Source: Candidatus Omnitrophota bacterium (GTDB taxonomy: Bacteria > Omnitrophota > Gorgyraeia > Gygaellales > Profunditerraquicolaceae). From it: DNA of 7,369 nucleotides. The notes beneath the pieces were generated by a model, which saw nothing but the letters and a program-made list of their open reading frames with translations, was not told the DNA's origin and did not search any database. Position numbers and translations under genes: made by a program. Below are positions 6,789 through 7,369 of this stretch, one piece after another (positions within the stretch are counted from its first letter, which is position 1; the number at the start of each line of letters is the position of its first letter). The stretch is from positions 1-7,369 of the forward strand of contig JAQUAP010000059.1 of assembly GCA_028687205.1 (NCBI GenBank). The letters run 5' to 3'.

Positions 6789-7369
6789 TGATGCGTTGCT
6801 TTATTTCCCGCAATATTTCTTCTTTGGGCTTAATAATTTTTTGCTGGTCGCGCCGGGTTTTAAGCTCAAGCGTCTTATCCTTAAGGCTGTTCTTGCCGAC
6901 AATTACCTGTAAAGGTATTCCCAGCAGGTCCGCATCCTTAAACTTGACCCCCGGCCGTTCATCGCGGTCATCCAGGAGCGGCTCTATCCCGCTCTTTTCT
7001 AATTCCTGATAAACGCTTAAAGCCAGGTCCATGATTTTCTTATCCCCGGCGTCTAAAACTAAAATCATGACTTTATAGGGAGCTATTTCCTGCGGCCAGA
7101 TAATCCCGTCTTGGTCATTGTTCTGCTCAATCACGCCGGAAATCAGCCTTGAGACGCCTATGCCGTAACAACCCATGATTATGGGTTTGAGGTTTCCTTT
7201 GGCATCCAGAAAGTTCGCGCCTAAAGCAGCGCTGTATTTAGTTCCCAGCTTAAAGATATGCCCCACCTCAATGGCGTTGACATTTTCTGAGCCGACCTTA
7301 ACGACATCCTCGCCATCCTTGGCCGGAACCATAAATTCATGCGAGACCTTTCCGCCCATCACCCCGGAA
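6781..7369 (-). CDS. proS: Prolyl-tRNA synthetase, C-terminal part, INS editing domain missing
   Basis: This is the last 195 codons of a class II synthetase that charges tRNA-Pro; the 5' part lies beyond the right edge. The reading frame is open up to the edge (SGVMGGKVSHEF...), so the GTG or ATG codons there are internal, not the start. The SHEF block after motif 2 is followed almost at once by EVGHIFKLGTKYS, whereas E. coli-type ProRS has an editing (INS) domain of about 180 residues between them. Motif 3 is intact (MGCYGIGVSRL, coding bases about 7144-7176). The C-terminal anticodon-binding domain begins near APYKVMILVL and includes LLDDRDERPGVKFKDADLLGIP. The gene overlaps rimP by 8 bp at its TAA stop. 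ProRS identity is certain; loss of the insertion is read directly from the sequence. Confidence 0.96.
   Translation of the reverse strand, partial: SGVMGGKVSHEFMVPAKDGEDVVKVGSENVNAIEVGHIFKLGTKYSAALGANFLDAKGNLKPIIMGCYGIGVSRLISGVIEQNNDQDGIIWPQEIAPYKVMILVLDAGDKKIMDLALSVYQELEKSGIEPLLDDRDERPGVKFKDADLLGIPLQVIVGKNSLKDKTLELKTRRDQQKIIKPKEEILREIKQRING

Noticed and set aside
7352..7362. GTG/ATG codons at the right edge as the start of a short proS-like gene
   Set aside because: The frame stays open to the window edge and the residues match the middle of ProRS just after motif 2, so the gene is cut by the window and is not a short paralogue.

Overview
The window is a compact, single-direction block of housekeeping genes, all on the minus strand. 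In transcription order (right to left) they are: the 3' part of proS, then rimP, nusA, infB, trpS, scpA and ruvB, and the first 40 codons of a small membrane protein that runs off the left edge. Every complete gene matches a well-known bacterial family over its full length. I see no tRNA, rRNA, mobile element, CRISPR array, phage gene or defence system.

The right half (about 2935-7369) carries translation and transcription machinery: prolyl-tRNA synthetase, the 30S maturation factor RimP, the elongation factor NusA and initiation factor IF-2. The rimP-nusA-infB core is a widely conserved bacterial operon. The left half (about 1-2923) holds tryptophanyl-tRNA synthetase, the condensin kleisin ScpA, the Holliday-junction motor RuvB and the start of the membrane protein. 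Gaps are 42 bp or less, and three junctions overlap (8, 4 and 32 bp). The block therefore looks like one transcription unit with translational coupling. No internal promoter or terminator stands out, and there is no gene-free stretch over 300 bp.

The organism is a bacterium with moderate GC and frequent Lys/Ala-rich tails. The unusual order (infB followed by trpS-scpA-ruvB rather than rbfA/truB) and the protein features suggest an uncultured lineage. Candidatus Omnitrophota or a relative is my best guess, but this is an inference from general resemblance and not proven by the sequence.

The points most worth a second look are inside ordinary genes. The ProRS lacks the bacterial editing insertion (INS) domain. 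The TrpRS carries a four-cysteine motif like that of the [4Fe-4S] TrpRS of Thermotoga. The NusA N-terminal domain is about 30 residues shorter than in E. coli or Thermotoga. IF-2 has a Pro/Lys/His-rich N-terminal tail containing a perfect 32-bp in-frame direct repeat. I do not see a previously undescribed multi-gene system here.
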